Assembly (NCBI RefSeq): GCF_009905375.1 | Contig: NC_133650.1 | Span: forward strand, 148,521,346-148,585,345 | Direction of reading: 5' to 3' | Origin: Apium graveolens | Lineage: Eukaryota; Streptophyta; Magnoliopsida; Apiales; Apiaceae | DNA: 64,000 nt | Shown: positions 46,983 through 58,489 of the stretch, one piece after another | Layout: each line of letters begins with the position of its first letter | How positions within the stretch are numbered: the stretch's first letter is position 1 | Program-made: the position numbers and the translations under genes | The notes under the pieces: generated by a model | What the model was told of the DNA's origin: nothing | Seen by the model: the letters and a program-made list of their open reading frames with translations, nothing else | Database searches by the model: none

Positions 46983-49143
46983 TAAAATACTTTCACATGT
47001 TTAGAGGAAAGTGCTTTGTGCTTAAGGACGATGAGCATCTTGGAAAGTTTGATGCTAAAGTTGAAGAAGGTATCTCTCTGGGCTATTCTCTGGAGTCAAA
47101 GGCTTACAGGGTGTATGTGATTAGTGATCAAAAGGTTGTGGAAAGCCTTAATGTAACATTTGATGACGCCAATCTCCCAAGTATTCAGAAGGAAGATGAT
47201 AGTGATAATCTTGATGTTGAAGATCTTTCTGATGAAGAAGATGAGCCTGAAGTTGTTCCAGACAATAATGACAATGGCAATGATCCTGATGATCATAATT
47301 CTGATGCAGATTCTGAAGGTAATGGTCATGGGACAAGTCACACTATCTCAGGGACTAGTCCTCAAGCTTCAGATTATAGAGATCAAGCTGGAAACAACTC
47401 AGGGGGAGCAGAACAAGGAGAAGAAAAAAGATCTGATAGCCAGACACAACACAATTCTGGAAATGCTGAGTCATCAAGGGACAGTCTACCAAGACATAGA
47501 GTATGGCGTAAAGACCACCCTTGGAAATTGACACTCAGTAATCGAGATAATTGAGTTAAGAATAAAAGAGCTACAACAAATGAATGTTTCTATTGTGGGT
47601 TTCTTTCTCAAATGGAGCCAAAGAAAGTAAATGAAGCTCTTGGAGATCCTGATTGGGTGATTGCTATGCAAGAGGAACTCAATCAGTTCGAACGACAGAA
47701 AGTGTGGAAGCTTGTACTCAGACCTAAAGACAAATCAGTGATTGGCACAAAATGGGTTTTCAGAAACAAGCTTGATGAAGATGGAATTGTAACAAGGAAC
47801 AAGGCGAGACTCGTTGCTAAGGGATACTCTCAAGAATAAGGGAATGACTACAATGAGACCTTTGCACCAGTTGCTAGACTTGAAGCCATCAGGATGTTTT
47901 TAGCATTTGCAGCACATTCAAACTTCAAGGTATATTAGATGGATATGAAAAGTGCTTTCCTAAATGGTGAGCTTGAAGAAGAGGTCTATGTGGAGCAACC
48001 ACCTGGTTTCATAGATCCTGAGTTTGAAAATTTTCTCTATTTTCTCTTCAAGGCTCTTTATGGTCTGAAACAAGCGCCAAGAACATGGTATGATACTCTC
48101 TCTGAATTTCTACTTGAAAATGGTTTCACTAGAGGTGTCATAGATACGACTCTGTTTCATAAGAATCATAAAGATGATACCATATTTGTGCAAGTCTATG
48201 TTGACGACATTATATTTGGGTCTACGAATGATGTACTTTGTGCAAGGTTTGCTAAGCTTATGCGTAGTAGGTATGAGATGAGTATGATGGGTGAGTTGAG
48301 CTACTTCCTTGGACTATAAGTGAGTCAGAAATCAGATGGTATCTTCATTTGTCAAACGAAGTACATCAAAGATCTTCTGAAGAAATATCAGTTGGAAGAC
48401 TCAACACCTGCTAAGACTCCGATGGCAACTGCCACGAAACTTGATCAAGAAAAGTCTGGTAAGATGGTGGACATCACTCATTATCGAGGCATGATTGGAT
48501 CATTACTCTACCTGACTGCAAGTCGTCTAGATATCATGTTTGCAACATGTTTGTGTACACGGTTCTAGGTTAATCCAAAAAAATCTCATCTGATAGTTGT
48601 CAAAAGAATTTTCAGATATCTGAAGGGTACACCTAATCTAGGTATCTGGTATCCTAAATATACGGGCTTTGATCTCATCAGCTACACAGATTCTGATTAC
48701 GCTGGTTGTAAGATTGATTGGAAGAGTACTTCAGGAAGCTGTCAGTTTCTTGGAAGAAGATTGATTTCTTAGTTTAGTAAAAAGTGGCATTTAGTTTCTA
48801 CATCCACTGCTGAAGCTGAATACATTGCTGCTGGAAGCTGCTGTTCTCAAATTCCTTGGATGAGAAACCAACTCCGAGACTATGGACTTGATTTGAAGAA
48901 TATTCCTATCTACTATGACAACACAAGTGCCATAACGATCTCAAACAATCATGTTCACCACTCAAGGACCAAACATATTGATATAAGGTATCATTTCATT
49001 CGAGAGCATATAACGAATGGTATTGTGGAACTTTAAAATGTTCCCACAACGGACCAAATTGCAGACATTTTCACGAAACCACTTGATGAAGTTACCTTCA
49101 ATAAGTTGGTTAGTGAACTTAGCATGTTGAATTTGTCCAATTA
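46983..49143 (+). pseudogene. pol C-terminal half of element C (integrase end, RT, RNase H)
   Basis: Continues the host Sirevirus after the insertion: KYFHMFRGKCFVLK, an acidic linker (VEDLSDEEDEPEVVPD), RT motifs [32 protein letters not shown] and [10 protein letters not shown], then RNase H motifs SYTDSDYAGC, STAEAEYIAAGS and ADIFTKPLDE. Stops break it at 47552 (TGA), 47837 (TAA), before MDMKSAF (TAG), after SYFLGL (TAA), after CTRF (TAG), after RRLIS (TAG) and after GIVEL (TAA). The natural end is TAA at 49141-49143. Several stops replace expected Gln or Trp codons, as transitions would produce. Confidence 0.9.
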
Positions 49144-49892
49144 ATTGGAAACCAACAAATGTAATTTGGTGCGGGTAAACTTTACTACCCCAATGATGAT
49201 GCTATGAGGGGAAAGTAAGTTTACATATCTATTCATTATATATATCCATGTTTGTAAACTTGTTTTGAAGCTAACTGATTACCATGCCTTACATGTCATA
49301 TGCTAATGGTAAGTAAGTTAGAATTTTTGATGCAATATATGAGTGGTTTGAATTTTACATGTTATGTGTTTACTCTGATGCAAACGCTCTTGATATTGAT
49401 ATTTATTTTGGCACACACACATCTCAATACTGTTTGCACTCTAATTTTAGACCCTATAATCTTATTTGTGATTCTATCATAACTCTGATTTATAGGTCTA
49501 GATCCTGCTTTTGATCCTGTATAACTAACTTGAATACTCTATTTATATATGTGTGATTGTATCATGTTCCTAAGTAATCCTGTATGTTTGTTGAGTTTCA
49601 GACCCTAGGTAACTCTGACAACAGATTCTTTGATCACTCTGATTCTCTGTTCATGCAAGAATAACTCTGTTTTTTTTGTGCTAGAATAAATATGCAACAT
49701 AACTAGTGATAGTTGTGACATGATTATGTTTGGGGTAGTTTTTAATTGGTTCAGTCTTGTGTTGACTAATCAATTGGTGCATACTTGTTGGATACACTCT
49801 TGGCATAATTATTTGGTTTTATGACTTATGTGTTGACTCTGTGTGTAACTCTAATGATCTTGCTATGCTTATGTTTTGCTCTGGATATTTAA
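49144..49892 (+). other. 3' non-coding region of element C
   Basis: About 750 bp after pol with no ORF I would support. It is T-rich and repeats ACTCTGA/TAACTCTG motifs (for example near 49484, 49612, 49662 and 49850). No polypurine tract or LTR follows before the gypsy LTR at 49893, so the 3' end of element C is missing from the window. Confidence 0.6.
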
Positions 49893-52800
49893 TGTAATAT
49901 CCGGGATATATCGTGTAATTATTTTTGCTATTAAATAATTATTATATGTGTTCAGTATCTATTATGTGAATTATTTGTTAAGTGTTAAATGTGTTGGATG
50001 TTTAAAAATATTACTAATTGAGTATTTTAATTTTTATATGTCTAAAATAAAATACAGATAATTGTCATATCTTCCTAATTATTTTTATGTTGATTTATGA
50101 ATTTATAAGAATCATATGGATTTTATAAAATCTTTTTCCGGGTATTTAAAATCTATTTTATAAATACGGGAACCAACCACCATTATCCGTTTTTACGTTT
50201 TTAGAACCCGAAACTCTTCCGAGAACTCCTTCCTAACCTAATTGCAATATTCCGAGCATTTTCCGTGTTTCGACTTTTTCAATCCGGCGTACGGTTTGTC
50301 CTGCGCGGGTCCCGGCACAATATTTTTCATATATTATTCGTTTCGGTAAATCAATAAAACTCGTATTTTTGATAAACGGGAGCTTTTTATTAAACTATCA
50401 TAATTATCACCTCGTAATACGTGTAACCAGGCGCTGAGACCAAGACCGTAGTACAAATTGTACTGATTTGGATAATTATCTCGAAAACCGGTACCGTTTG
50501 GATCAGCTTTTATAAATAAACGTACCGTTTTATATCCGGAATGATCCAACGAGATACTAATTTTCCGTAATTATAAATAGCCTCTACCGTTTTTTATTTT
50601 ATACTGGAAATCATTTACAAACAGTATTTACAGAGTTTTTACAGAGAAAATACTATAATTATATTATGTTCTTCATAATCAAACACAAATTCGGAGGCGT
50701 TATCGATATCCGATTTTGGCGTACATATACTCAAAACGAAGCTACTGAAATCTAGAATCCAAATCTTCCATCAATTTCAACCCAGAAACATCAGGTGATT
50801 TTCTATTTAATTATTTATATTCGAATTTCTTGGTCTTTAAACTATGAATATTTGTACAGATGGTTGTTTGAATGATTTGATGATTGTATGTTGTAGAGCT
50901 TGTTTTCCTGATCATTTTGGTATATTATACTTCGAATTTGGAGTTCAATAACATGTTCAAATTAAGGTTTGATTCTCGAATTGTATAATAAGGGTTTATA
51001 TTCGTTTGAATGTTCTTGATTAAAATTGGGGGTTTCTTATTTAGGGATTATCAGAAGTTCTAAAGGGGTGGGTTTTGTTCCCCTTAAAATTTGCAATCTA
51101 ATCGTATATAGCATGTTATCAGACGATTTCTAGATTGAACGGAGTTGTTGTTTGAAGTTCTCGCCGGAGTTCTTCGTGTTTTGGCCGAAAAATTGATTAA
51201 ATGATTGTTGTGGACAGATTGTTGAATGGTTAGGCTTCTGGAAATGCTTAGACTGATTTTGCATTGAAAAATAGATCAAACGAGGTTGTTTTCGACCCCG
51301 ATTGAGGTCACCGGAATCCGGAAAGGGTCACCGGATTCCGGGTTCGTCTGGCGGTTCATCCCGACCCGGCGACCCGGTTCCTGACCCGTTTCTTTTTATT
51401 AAAAACCCGGTTTTGATCCAGAATATCCCTAAATCAAAGTTGTTTTTGGCGTTTTTGCAAGTTAGTACCTGAAGTTTCCAGAATTTTACAAATTCTGGAT
51501 TCCTGTTTTAAATTCTTTTAAAATTTAGATTTCTTTTTATAAATTATTTTCAAAATTGTTTTAATTTCAGAAAAATCCGAAAATGATTATTTTAATTTCA
51601 AAAATCATTATTTTAATTCCAAAAATTATTTTTAATTCAAAAATAAATCTGAATTAATTATTTAATTAATTTCAGTTAATTTTTAATTGATTAATTAGTC
51701 AATTAATTCAAAAATTAATTGATTAATTGATTTAATTAATTATTAATTGATTTTAATTAATTATTTAATTAGATTTAATTATTTAAAAATGATTTAAAAA
51801 TTCCAAAAAATAGTTTCGAGCTTTAAAATATTATTGTAAATTATTTCTAAGGCTCGAAAATTATTATAAAATTGTTTCGAAACCAGATGTGGCCAATCGA
51901 ACCCTTTTTATTAATCTAAAATTGATCCAACGACCCGTTTTAATTCCGAAAAATATTTTAAAAATCATTTTTATTACCTGAAAGCCTGTTTATGACCTGA
52001 GACTTCTTTATAAGTGATATATCATTGATTATATGACGTGCTATGTGTTATATGTGACTTGTTGGTTGACTGTCGGTCTATATATTCGGTGATTACTTGT
52101 TTATAGCATAACTTTCAATCCGTTAATCGGATTTGGGTGAAACGAAGGGTAGATAGAAGTATATGTCGAATAGAATCGTATGAGTTAAATATTGATAGAT
52201 ATTTATAATGCCTAGCAGAATAAGCAAGGCGTAAGAAAAGGAAGCAGGTGATCAGAAAATAGAATTGTCATGTAGAAAATACAGCAAGTAATCAGAGAAT
52301 AGAAGCGAGGCATAAGAAAAGCAGACGAGTGATTGTTGAATGGAGACAGTATATAAGTACAAGTGAAGTTGAAATCGATTATGATAAGGCAAGTACTTCT
52401 AAACCTTTCTCGAGATATATTGCAAATATTTCTAAATTCTCCTGTGACATATTGTTAATACTCAAAATAGCTCTGTTTTATATTGGAAATACTTTGAATC
52501 CTTCAGCCTTGAACCTGAGCCACATCATTTGATCTTGAGCTGTAAGCCTTATTCTTTGTGAACCATTTCTGGTTGATTTACCAAATATTAAACCACACAT
52601 ATACGATACTACTCCACAAATATATAACCATCACATACCAAACACTGGAACAAAATTGTTTTAAACTTGCAGAAACTTTTATACTTAACCATACCTTGTG
52701 ACATCAAAGTATTGAAACCCTGTAAAAACATTATTCATCTAATACCCGATTGTCCTGCAGGTTGGAGGCCACTTCTTTCATGTACTTTGACATACCCTTT

Positions 52801-53548
52801 CAGTAACCATGAATTTTTACCATGCTTTTATACAAAAGTTTTATTGTTATTGATTATGATCAGGTTTTATTGAATTCTGTTGTTTATCATATTGAACTGC
52901 TTTAGAATTGGATAGTTTTCTTTATGTAGACCAGATTCGTGGTCAGACCATATCAATGGTCAAGTTAGGCCAATGTGTGCCTTGGATCCAGTAGTTAGAG
53001 CAATGATGTGTGCTTTGCTCGAGGTTAGTGCGTGACTGATCAGCAGCCTAACCTTGGTTTTAAAAACTTAAAATAAATATCCAATTCTATTGGTTGTTTA
53101 ACAAGAAACTTGATTCCTTTGAATCATCTTGTTTATTATTGTTTAACCTCAGTGAATAATGATATGACTTGCTGAGCTAGTTAGCTCACTCTTGCAAATC
53201 TTTTTATGTATGCTACAATTACAAAGGATACAGTTGATAGCGAGGTTTCACAGTTCAATGTTCGAGCTAGGATTCCAGATTATGGTTGATCGAGCTAGCA
53301 GGAGCTTATTGCAGTAGTGAGATAGTAAGGTTGTAAGAATAATTTCATATCAGTTGTAAATTAAATTAGTTGGGATTTGGTACGATGTAATAAAAGTTAA
53401 GGTTGTGGTTTGTTTTCATACTTTAACCTGTTACGATCCATGGTTATGTAAAGTAGGGTCATTGCAAATAATAATTTATATACAGGTTTATATATTGAGT
53501 ATGTGTTGTGGACCCCAAACTTCTGACCCGGGTTTGGAGGGCGCCACA
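49893..53548 (+). repeat. 5' LTR of gypsy element E
   Basis: 3,656 bp from TGTAATATCCGGGATATATC to GGAGGGCGCCACA. No ORF of note; a stretch at about 51530-51800 is nearly pure AATTA/TTTAA. Edges are defined by TG...CA and the adjacent primer binding site. The preceding pentamer TTTAA cannot be checked against a right flank. Confidence 0.8.
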
Positions 53549-53551
53549 GGT

Positions 53552-53563
53552 TGGTATCAGAGC
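53552..53563 (+). other. primer binding site of element E
   Basis: TGGTATCAGAGC, complementary to initiator tRNA-Met, three bases after the LTR end. It orients this element to the plus strand, opposite to its right-hand neighbour. Confidence 0.92.
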
Positions 53564-54574
53564 TACAGGTTATAAGTCACTGAAATAAGCCTAGATTGTC
53601 AGGATTGGGTAGAGGGTTAGGATTAGGAATAGGAAATAGAAAGATAGGTTATCGTGAGTTTGAGTGCGAATGTATAGTAGGTCTCCGGCATGGGTCGTGT
53701 TGCGATTCGGGATTCTCAACTAGCGACGTGATATCCAGGCAACGACAATGGCAGATCCTGATTTCCGTGCATCAACTGATCGTTTGGATCCTTCCGTTTA
53801 AGGATCGTCATCTTCTCCCATATTCGATTTGATCCTTGTTCTTCCATCAGTATTAGCGGTATTACTTTCTGTTATGATAGTTGCGCCTCTCCAAGTTATT
53901 CAGCGCTATTCTATCATTTCTCGATACGAGACTACCTATTCAAGAACCTTCATTTGCTTATTCTTGTTCTTTTGAACATTCAACCATGAATATATCTTTT
54001 CTGTTTACTATATACTATATTCTATATCCTTAGTTTAAAAACCTTTCCAATGAAATAACAGCATTTGCGAGAAGGGACACGATAGCTGCAGTAAATGGTG
54101 AGTATTGAGATACAAATCAAGGTGAGAAACGAGTTTAGAAAGAAGATTCACGTGTTCTGGAGGATGGCTTTTATCATATTACAAGAAGCTATTGGTAATT
54201 AAGGCCACTCATGACTAGTTTGTGGAATGGAGTAGATAAGTGTTAAAGAGAGAGAGTTAGAGGAGATTAGGGATCTGAAGATTTCTCGAAATTAGGAAAT
54301 GGTGTTGTAATGATATGATATATATATTCTAACAAGATGATGCGACAATAGCTGACTTGTTGACTATTGGATAGTCTGTTCTACTTAATGATTACAAAGG
54401 GGTTAACGGGGATACTACCAGTATGGGAGCCTTAATGTGAAGTTACGAATAAGATAACGTGCAACGATAGTGGAAGTTTTCATTTAATTACGGAGAATAA
54501 TAGACCCCAATGAAGGAAAGGAGATAAATGGAAGTGAACGGACCCTTGAGTGATTGTTTCTTTAACTTGGTATC
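53564..54574 (+). other. leader of element E, truncated
   Basis: 1 kb of non-coding sequence; the only ORFs are short and have no gag-like motif. It is cut by the LTR of element F at 54575. Confidence 0.7.
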
Positions 54575-55536
54575 TGTAACACCCCCAGATCCGGGGTCGG
54601 GGATCCGGGTCTTCACGGTCTTTCTTTCCACAATATCACTTCACTTAATTTATAAATAACCTTATGTTGTGACCCCACACTAACACACACCACAACCCGT
54701 TATAGTCTCAGAGATGAAATTGAAATAAGTACAAGTCTTTGAATCCACAATTTAAAAGTTATTACAACCCAAAATGATTACTTAATAAGTTTACAATTAA
54801 TTGCCATTATCTGCCACAAGTTATAATTATACATAATTGATTCTCAAAAGTAGATGGTCTGATCTACAATAGATCTACCTCTGCAGCTATAGCATCTACA
54901 ACATCAACGGGAAGACGCGGGACGCTTCCCACGCGCTTGCGCTGGGTCTGCTTGAGTCTGGCCATCCTTCCTAACTGTTGTTGTGTGATGAAGAAATAAA
55001 GCAAGAGTGAGCCTTACAGCTCGCAAGATAATATATAGTGTAATCAATAATACAAGTATCTAATAGATAACTTACTGAAAACCTTTATCAAAAGTAAGAT
55101 AATTACTTACTGGATATAAGCTTAAAGGAAGATGAAGTTACCAAATACTCCACTATACTTATATCATTTATAAGGCTACTTGAACTACCCCTGTTCAAAG
55201 TATTATAGGTTTAAAAAAAAGTCATCCCATAGATGAGACCACAAGTTAAGACTTGAATAGATTCAATCTTTGAAATATTATTGAATGAAATAAAGTTACG
55301 AGATACTTTATTTAGTCCCGATATATATCCACATATATCTCTTAAACATTTCCTGGAACCTCTGTTATGTAAAGTATGAACAGAGTTGGTAACATCCAAT
55401 GAATTTTGGAAAGGAAAAGAATTTTGGCATAAACCCGATATCTTGTTGATCAGGCAAAGATACCAATAAGTACCTTTTCTACTAGTAGATGGATGAATCC
55501 CCCACCGGTCATCACCCTGGCCACATAAGGACCTTG

Positions 55537-55630
55537 TGCTGGACCGCCACCCGGCCTCTTACGCGTTGATGGACTGCCACCCAGCCACTTACACTTTGAT
55601 AGACCGTACCCCGGCCTGTCGCTTATGCCG
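55537..55630. repeat. GC-rich tandem motif inside LTR of element F
   Basis: Three degenerate copies, about 35 bp apart, of a motif containing GGACCGCCACCCGGCC followed by an ACTTAC/TCTTAC box and TTGATGGAC or TTGATAGAC. It is strikingly GC-rich against AT-rich surroundings. Confidence 0.75.
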
Positions 55631-56130
55631 ACTCAATTAGATGGGCTTACTTCCCGAATGTTGGGTAAGTAATCAATTCATTTGTTTTCTCAAAACAGCA
55701 ACCACGTTGCGAATGTAAAATGCACCACAGAGCTGGATCCCCCAGGTTTTGAGCGAGTATTTAAATCCCCTTTGAAAGGAAGATCTTAAATATAAAAAAA
55801 TGAGTTTTGGGGTCCACTCTAACTTTAAAAATCATTTTGAAGACTCGAAAACATTTTTAAGAATGTTTGGAGTACTGCTGATTTATTAAAATAAATCAGT
55901 CCCGATATATTAGAAAATATCTGAATATTATTATTTAAATAATATTCTCATAAAGATAATCCTTATAAAAATAATCGAAGTAGAAGTTTTAAAACTTATA
56001 CTTGAAATGGATATTAAATAACCAAAGATATACTTATATGAAAGTACTATCTTTATTTGAATAATCGAAAATAAGTTTGATTATCGAAACATTATTCTTT
56101 AATAAAATAAAGAATATTATTAAATAATAA

Positions 56131-56300
56131 GCGGAGTCATAATACCTCGAATGAATACTATAAATAATATTCATTAAATAAAATAAACGGAGTCATACAT
56201 CCTCCAATGAATATCCAATTAATAATCATTAAATATAATAAACAGAGTCATAAGTCCTCGAATGAATATTCAAATAATATTCATTAAATAAAATAAAGTT
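56131..56300. repeat. 55-bp tandem repeat inside LTR of element F
   Basis: Three copies starting GGAGTCATAATACC (56133), GGAGTCATACATCC (56189) and AGAGTCATAAGTCC (56244), each followed by TCNAATGAATA and a TTAAATAAAATAAA tail; period 55-56 bp. Confidence 0.85.
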
Positions 56301-58456
56301 ATCGAATAAACCTTATTCGATTAATAGTTTGGAAAACTATAACCATCTATATATAAATATATATATATATATAATCTACTCGGGATCCTCGACTCCCGGT
56401 TTTAGAAAATGTTTTCACCTTTTGATCCCCTCCACTAAGGGTAAACTCATTACCGCTTATCTCTAGCATAGGTATTATGCAATTGTAAGCATTTTAACCA
56501 ACAGATATATAAATCAAGAATATGAAACAGGCATGCATATATACCATATCACATGCTACAATATATCGCAAGAATTTGCTAATAACAAATATGCAATTAT
56601 CGTAAGATCATGCATATACACATATACATCACAACAACAGTTATAACGGGTAGAAAACTTGCCTGAGCGACTGGGGGTGATAAAAGGCTCGGGACGAGTC
56701 TGGTAACCTATAAACAACAAGTAAGTTGGAATTAAACCAAAGTCACTTGTAAATCTATACTTTAACTAACTTAGACTCTAACGCTTGTTTTGCGCTTACT
56801 GATTCTCTTAAGTCACTCGAGTACCCTCAGCTCCACCATTTTTAATAATTTAATCATTATAAGTTTCAAGGTGATTCTTTCGCGGGTGTCTTACCAACTT
56901 CCTAACACACTTACCATAATTGTTTCATACATTAATTAACCCTTTTTGGTCTTTAACCTATGTTTCAAAGTAAGGCGAGGGGAAAAGTTTCGTTCGCAAA
57001 ACGCTGTTACTTGAAACGGTCATTTCTCCTAAACCGTATATCGGAATTAAACGAACTACATATCAAAACGAAGCTCGTAACATGAGCTATCTACACATGG
57101 CAATGGTCATAATATAGCAGGGAGTTCTCGGGTCCAAATATTATGAACAAAAGCAGTCTAAAGTAAATCGGACATTACGACGGCTATGTTTACGCGATTT
57201 CCCAAATTTAAACCATTCAAAAACCATCAGAATTCAACCTCAACCCATTCATACAACCAAAGTCCATCCTTATCACATCATAACAGCCCCAATCAATTCA
57301 ATATTAACATTTATACTTATGCCTAAGCTTGAATTTAACTATACTTAAGTTCTTTTAACCAAAATAACAAGATTCACCATTCCATTTCACTACCACTCCA
57401 ACCCAAACTCTAAACCACAAGCATTAAGCTACTATATCACCATAATAATCAAAATCATCTTATATACGAAGGAATCTAGGGTTTGGAGATGATATACCTT
57501 CCTTGAAGTGGTGGGAGTAGCTAGGAAGCCTTAAGAAGCCTTGAGAAGTCTTAGGGATGCTTGGATCTTAAAGGAAAACAAGAAAAAATCAAGTTAAAAA
57601 CTTTGAAATCACTATTCATTATCTTCTTCATTGATTTTTTGAAGAAGATTGAGAAAGAATTGAAGGCTTAAACTCATAATATAGCCATAACTATGCATAA
57701 GGATGACTAGGGAATTATCTTACCAATTTAGGAAGACTTGATCTTGAGTTTTGAAATTTGTTTCTCTTGAAAATGGCAAAAGCCGAGAGCAAGCCTTGGC
57801 GATGAAGAATAAAAGTTTGTTTTGATGAGAAATGATTTGTTTGGCTCGGTTGATTGAATTGGATTTGTTTTATTTTAGGTTAATTACCAATTTAACCTTG
57901 GTTTTGTGTGGTTAACAATCCACCACATTTCCTTCCTTCTTATGTCATGCTTATGTCATGCTATGATGTCATCTTCCCCTCCTTGTCCTCTTCTCATTGC
58001 TTGGGTGACATCATCCTCTCTAATCCCTTTGATTAACTTCCTTAATTATTTGCCTAATGACTGCTGATCTGTTATACGGTTCGCTTAACTTTCCTTTTCG
58101 TTTATCGTTTGAGGGATCATACCCGGGATCTTATTACTTAGGTTCCCTTAACCTTTTTCAATATATTATATTCCTTTTATGATCCTCTCTTATAATCCTT
58201 TAATTTAAATACTTTTTATCCTGTTACCTTATACTCAATTCTTTCCGTATCTAGTGGATTTCCGGGAAAAATCAAAGTGTTCGGAATTGGATTCTGATGA
58301 TCTTTACATACACTTATATACCATGTAGAGTACTAATAAAATCTCAGAATATCCATAACAGAACCCCTACATAGTGTGGCATGAAAAGTTTTCTCATTTA
58401 GCAAAAACACTATTCACAAGGGTTACAAAAAGTTGAAAATTTTGGGGGTTATTACA

Positions 58457-58467
58457 GTCTCCCCTCC
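58457..58467 (-). other. polypurine tract of element F
   Basis: The minus strand reads GGAGGGGAGAC immediately before TGTAATAACC of the 3' LTR. Confidence 0.88.
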
Positions 58468-58489
58468 TTAAAAGGATTCCGTCCCGGAA

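Larger units (their letters stand above)
37225..49892 (+). mobile_element. decayed plus-strand Sirevirus (element C), split by a nested insertion
   Basis: Gag and the first part of pol lie at 37225-39469, and pol resumes at 46983-49143, with element D (39470-46977) inserted between. The integrase-end reading resumes directly across the insertion (LMTNKKPSV before, KYFHMFRGKCFVLK after). Neither LTR is present: the 5' end is replaced by the LTR of element B at 37224 and the 3' end meets a gypsy LTR at 49893. Many stop codons mark it as old. Confidence 0.88.
49893..54574 (+). mobile_element. plus-strand Ty3-gypsy element, 5' LTR and leader only (element E)
   Basis: A long LTR (49893-53548), a primer binding site for initiator tRNA-Met and about 1 kb of leader without gag. 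The minus-strand chromovirus then begins at 54575, so the rest of element E is displaced or lost. Very long LTR and tRNA-Met primer fit Tekay-like elements. Confidence 0.8.
54575..58456 (-). repeat. 3' LTR of chromovirus F
   Basis: 3,882 bp; the minus strand starts TGTAATAACCCCCAAAATTT after the polypurine tract and ends GGATCTGGGGGTGTTACA. It holds two internal tandem arrays (about 55537-55630 and 56131-56300) and an AT microsatellite near 56345-56375. No ORF of note. Confidence 0.9.

Noticed and set aside
47096..47341. 81-codon minus-strand and 123-codon plus-strand alternative ORFs in the acidic linker of element C
   Set aside because: They arise from repetitive GAT/GAC codons of the true Asp/Glu-rich linker read in other frames or strands.
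55211..55399. 62-codon minus-strand ORF in the LTR of element F
   Set aside because: It is isolated, inside an LTR, without domain features or neighbours; chance frame.
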